Below, piece by piece: positions 32,006 through 33,922 of a stretch of 33,922 bases of DNA. The translations under genes were made by a program, and so were the position numbers. Numbering within the stretch: the stretch's first letter is position 1; every line of letters starts with the position of its first letter. The DNA is from an uncultured Acetatifactor sp. GTDB lineage: Bacteria; Bacillota; Clostridia; Lachnospirales; Lachnospiraceae. The stretch is from positions 1 through 33,922 of the forward strand of contig CAJUGL010000038.1 of NCBI GenBank assembly GCA_910586515.1, in the 5' to 3' direction. The notes beneath the pieces are model-generated. The model ran no database searches and was not told where the DNA came from. It worked only from the letters and a program-made list of their open reading frames with translations.

Positions 32006-33664
32006 ATGGACGAGAATCATTCTAAATCGGTACGGAAAGGCAAACGAATCGGCCGTAAGGTGGGGAACCTGGTGGCGCTGATGCTTGGAGTGAGCATAAT
32101 CGTAGTGGTGATGCTCTGTGTATTGATGTTTTACCGGCTTACCATGTCCATGATGCAGGATGTATGTGTAAGCGGAACCAATGTACTGGCCTATGAACTG
32201 GAGAATTATACAGGGCCGGAGGACAAGACGGAGCTTCTGGATGCCCTCAGCAGCCAGATGGGATGTGAATTTACCATATTCCACGGAGACGAGAGGGCCT
32301 ATACCACAATCCAACAGGACGGACAGCGGGCCGTGGGCACCAGGCTTTCCGATGAGCTGTCCAGGGTGGTATTGGAGCAGGGGCAGGCATATGTGGGCCA
32401 GGCGTCTATTCTGGGTGAAAATCATTTATGTTCCTATGTGCCCACAAGGGACGGGGAAGGCAGGATAAACGGGCTGATCTTCGCCGGGATTTCCATGGCG
32501 GATGTGGCCAGGCAGATCAATCTCACGATATTTTTGTCCTTCCTCGTGGGCATGGCGCTGATTATTGCGGGAATTCTTGTGGTAGGCGCTTACCTGAAGA
32601 AGACGGTTTCCAGGCCGCTTTACCGCCTGACCGTATTGGCGGAATCATTGGAGCAGGGGAATCTGGGGCTTGAGATGAACCGGAATATGCAGGCAGGCGT
32701 TTATTCCAATGATGAGATCGGCGTTCTGGCGAAGAGCTTTGACCAGACCATCAGCCGTCTGCGCAGCTACATAGGAGAGATTTCCCAAATGTTGGAGGCC
32801 ATAGCGGAGGGAGATCTGACGGTTCAGAGCAATCAGGAATATGTGGGGGATTTTGCTGCCATCCGTACTTCCCTGAACGACATTCTCGGGAAGCTTGACA
32901 AAACCATAAGCCAGATTGTGGTCAGCTCCGAGTGCGTTTCAGGCGGGGCGGCCCAGATGTCCGCAGCGGCCCAGGGATTGAGCCAGGGGTCCGTGGCCCA
33001 GACAGGCGCGGTGGAAGGGCTGGAGAGCGCCATGGAGGAAGTCGCGGGCCGGATCAGGCAGACGGCGGACAATGCGGGCCAGGCGCAGCAGCAGGCCGGG
33101 GAAATGGGCAGGCAGCTGACGGAGAGCAATCAGAAAATGCAGGAAATGATGGCTGCCATGGAGAAGATAAACAACAGTTCAAGCGAAATCGGGAAAATCA
33201 TTAAGGCCATAGAGGATATCGCATTTCAGACCAATATTCTGGCGCTGAATGCTTCCGTGGAGGCTGCCCGGGCAGGAGAGGCAGGCAAGGGCTTTGCGGT
33301 GGTGTCCGGGGAGGTCAGAAACCTGGCGGGCAAGACGGCGGAAGCTTCCCGCTCTACGGCGGTTCTTATCGAGCGTTCCATCGCCGCTGTGGGAGAGGGA
33401 GCGCTGATTGCGGACGCAACGGCCAGGCAGTTGGAGGGCGCGGTTACCCAGGCCCAGGGAATCGTGGGAACCATCAACGATATCGCCGTGGATGCCAGGA
33501 CCCAGGCGGAGGCCATGGAACAGGTCCAGAGCCAGATCAGCCAGATCGCAAGCGTTGCCCAGACGAATTCCGCCACGGCCCAGGAAAGCTCGGCTACCAG
33601 TGAAGAACTCAGCGGCCAGGCCGGTCTGCTCAGGCAGCTGGTGAAAACATTCCGCCTGCGCTAG
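32006..33664 (+). CDS. Methyl-accepting chemotaxis protein with single Cache-type sensor
   Basis: This 552-residue chemoreceptor has TM1 at about 28-52 and an extracytoplasmic domain of about 120 residues of single-Cache (sCache_3-like) form. The latter shows CEFTIFHGDERAYTTIQ, GTRLSDELSRVVLEQGQAYVGQASILG and YVPTRDGEGRINGLIFAGI. TM2 follows at about 174-197, then a HAMP linker and a long cytoplasmic coiled coil whose hairpin tip reads AFQTNILALNASVEAARAGEAGKGFAVV. It would sense a small ligand outside and control CheA. No che or flagellar gene is in the window. ATG 32006 has GGAGAG upstream. Confidence 0.95.
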   Translation: MDENHSKSVRKGKRIGRKVGNLVALMLGVSIIVVVMLCVLMFYRLTMSMMQDVCVSGTNVLAYELENYTGPEDKTELLDALSSQMGCEFTIFHGDERAYTTIQQDGQRAVGTRLSDELSRVVLEQGQAYVGQASILGENHLCSYVPTRDGEGRINGLIFAGISMADVARQINLTIFLSFLVGMALIIAGILVVGAYLKKTVSRPLYRLTVLAESLEQGNLGLEMNRNMQAGVYSNDEIGVLAKSFDQTISRLRSYIGEISQMLEAIAEGDLTVQSNQEYVGDFAAIRTSLNDILGKLDKTISQIVVSSECVSGGAAQMSAAAQGLSQGSVAQTGAVEGLESAMEEVAGRIRQTADNAGQAQQQAGEMGRQLTESNQKMQEMMAAMEKINNSSSEIGKIIKAIEDIAFQTNILALNASVEAARAGEAGKGFAVVSGEVRNLAGKTAEASRSTAVLIERSIAAVGEGALIADATARQLEGAVTQAQGIVGTINDIAVDARTQAEAMEQVQSQISQIASVAQTNSATAQESSATSEELSGQAGLLRQLVKTFRLR

Positions 33665-33678
33665 AGCATTACAGAGGT

Positions 33679-33704
33679 GGACGGCTCTAAGCAAGGGGCC
33701 GTCC
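33679..33704 (+). terminator. Possible terminator hairpin after the chemoreceptor gene
   Basis: GGACGGC (33679-33685) pairs with GCCGTCC (33698-33704) around a 12-base loop, 14 bases after the stop. No long T-tract follows, so it is a weak terminator or a processing site. Confidence 0.5.
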
Positions 33705-33780
33705 GGAATTTGCATTGCATCAGCTGTAACCGTTTTATAAATATAGGAATAACCAGTGCCGTCTTCTTTCCAAAGCGGCC

Positions 33781-33922
33781 TTATCCTGCATGGTTGGCAT
33801 TAAGCAGCTGCATAAGTCCATCCTGGAGAACCTGGGAGCAGTTTACCCCACGCTTTTCTGCCAGGGCGGCCATCCATGCAGGAAGTGAGACATTTTTACG
33901 GACTGCTCTGGTGTCGGTTGCC
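33781..33922 (-). CDS. HicB antitoxin, 3' end only
   Basis: On the minus strand, from the right edge to TAA at 33783-33781, 46 codons read ATDTRAVRKNVSLPAW, then MAALAEKRGVNCSQVLQDGL and a short tail. This matches the C-terminal ribbon-helix-helix domain of HicB antitoxins (NVTLPAWL...GVNFSQVL). The gene enters from beyond the edge, so the start and any hicA partner are not seen. No other feature of the edge contradicts it. Confidence 0.78.
   Translation of the reverse strand, partial: ATDTRAVRKNVSLPAWMAALAEKRGVNCSQVLQDGLMQLLNANHAG

Overview
The window looks like chromosome of a spore-forming, gut-type Clostridia member, most likely Lachnospiraceae. The reasons are a complete spoIVA, Firmicute-style AGGAGG ribosome sites and TTGACA-17-TATAAT promoters, host genes of roughly balanced base composition, and the gene complement (GtrII-type glucosyltransferase, AzgA-type purine permease, methyl-accepting chemotaxis protein, several small toxin-antitoxin modules). 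No rRNA, tRNA, CRISPR array or insertion sequence was recognised. The species cannot be named from this sequence alone.

Region 1 (1-6906) is the accessory part. A 5'-truncated MoxR-type AAA+ ATPase and a VWA (CoxE-like) protein, normally adjacent partners, lie about 4.4 kb apart. Between them sit the wreck of a GNAT acetyltransferase gene whose intact relative follows the VWA gene, a visibly AT-rich three-gene cassette (DUF262 protein, DUF3696-type SMC-like ATPase, unrecognised third protein), a histidine phosphatase coupled to the cassette by a 4-base overlap, and an eight-copy 19-bp tandem repeat. The cassette is the best candidate here for a poorly described system and resembles an anti-phage module.

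Region 2 (6950-12270) holds a Phd/YefM-RelE/ParE toxin-antitoxin pair with a readable promoter and operator, tyrS, an Uma2-family nuclease-like gene that seems frameshifted near its start, a membrane-anchored SGNH hydrolase with an Ala/Glu/Lys-rich stalk, and a zinc-ribbon methyltransferase fired from the opposite side of a compact divergent promoter.

Region 3 (12270-20690) holds a lipoprotein serpin, a 1200-residue SF1 (UPF1/DNA2-like) helicase with a C-terminal topoisomerase-type zinc ribbon, an MscS-related channel, and spoIVA. The spoIVA ribosome site is buried in the 3' arm of a 14-bp perfect hairpin that also looks like a terminator and overlaps a possible sigma-E promoter.

Region 4 (20690-28222) begins with two divergent polytopic membrane glycosyltransferase-like proteins. 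It continues into a nucleoside-salvage run: purine nucleoside phosphorylase, cytidine deaminase, MTA/SAH-deaminase-type amidohydrolase and purine permease, closed by a clear terminator. Import, deamination and phosphorolysis of nucleosides and bases would be made together.

Region 5 (28223-33922) holds a membrane-attached MutS-type ATPase carrying an in-frame 48-bp minisatellite, a DUF1902/HicA toxin-antitoxin pair on the minus strand, a second type of GNAT, a methyl-accepting chemotaxis protein, and at the right edge the 3' end of a HicB antitoxin gene.
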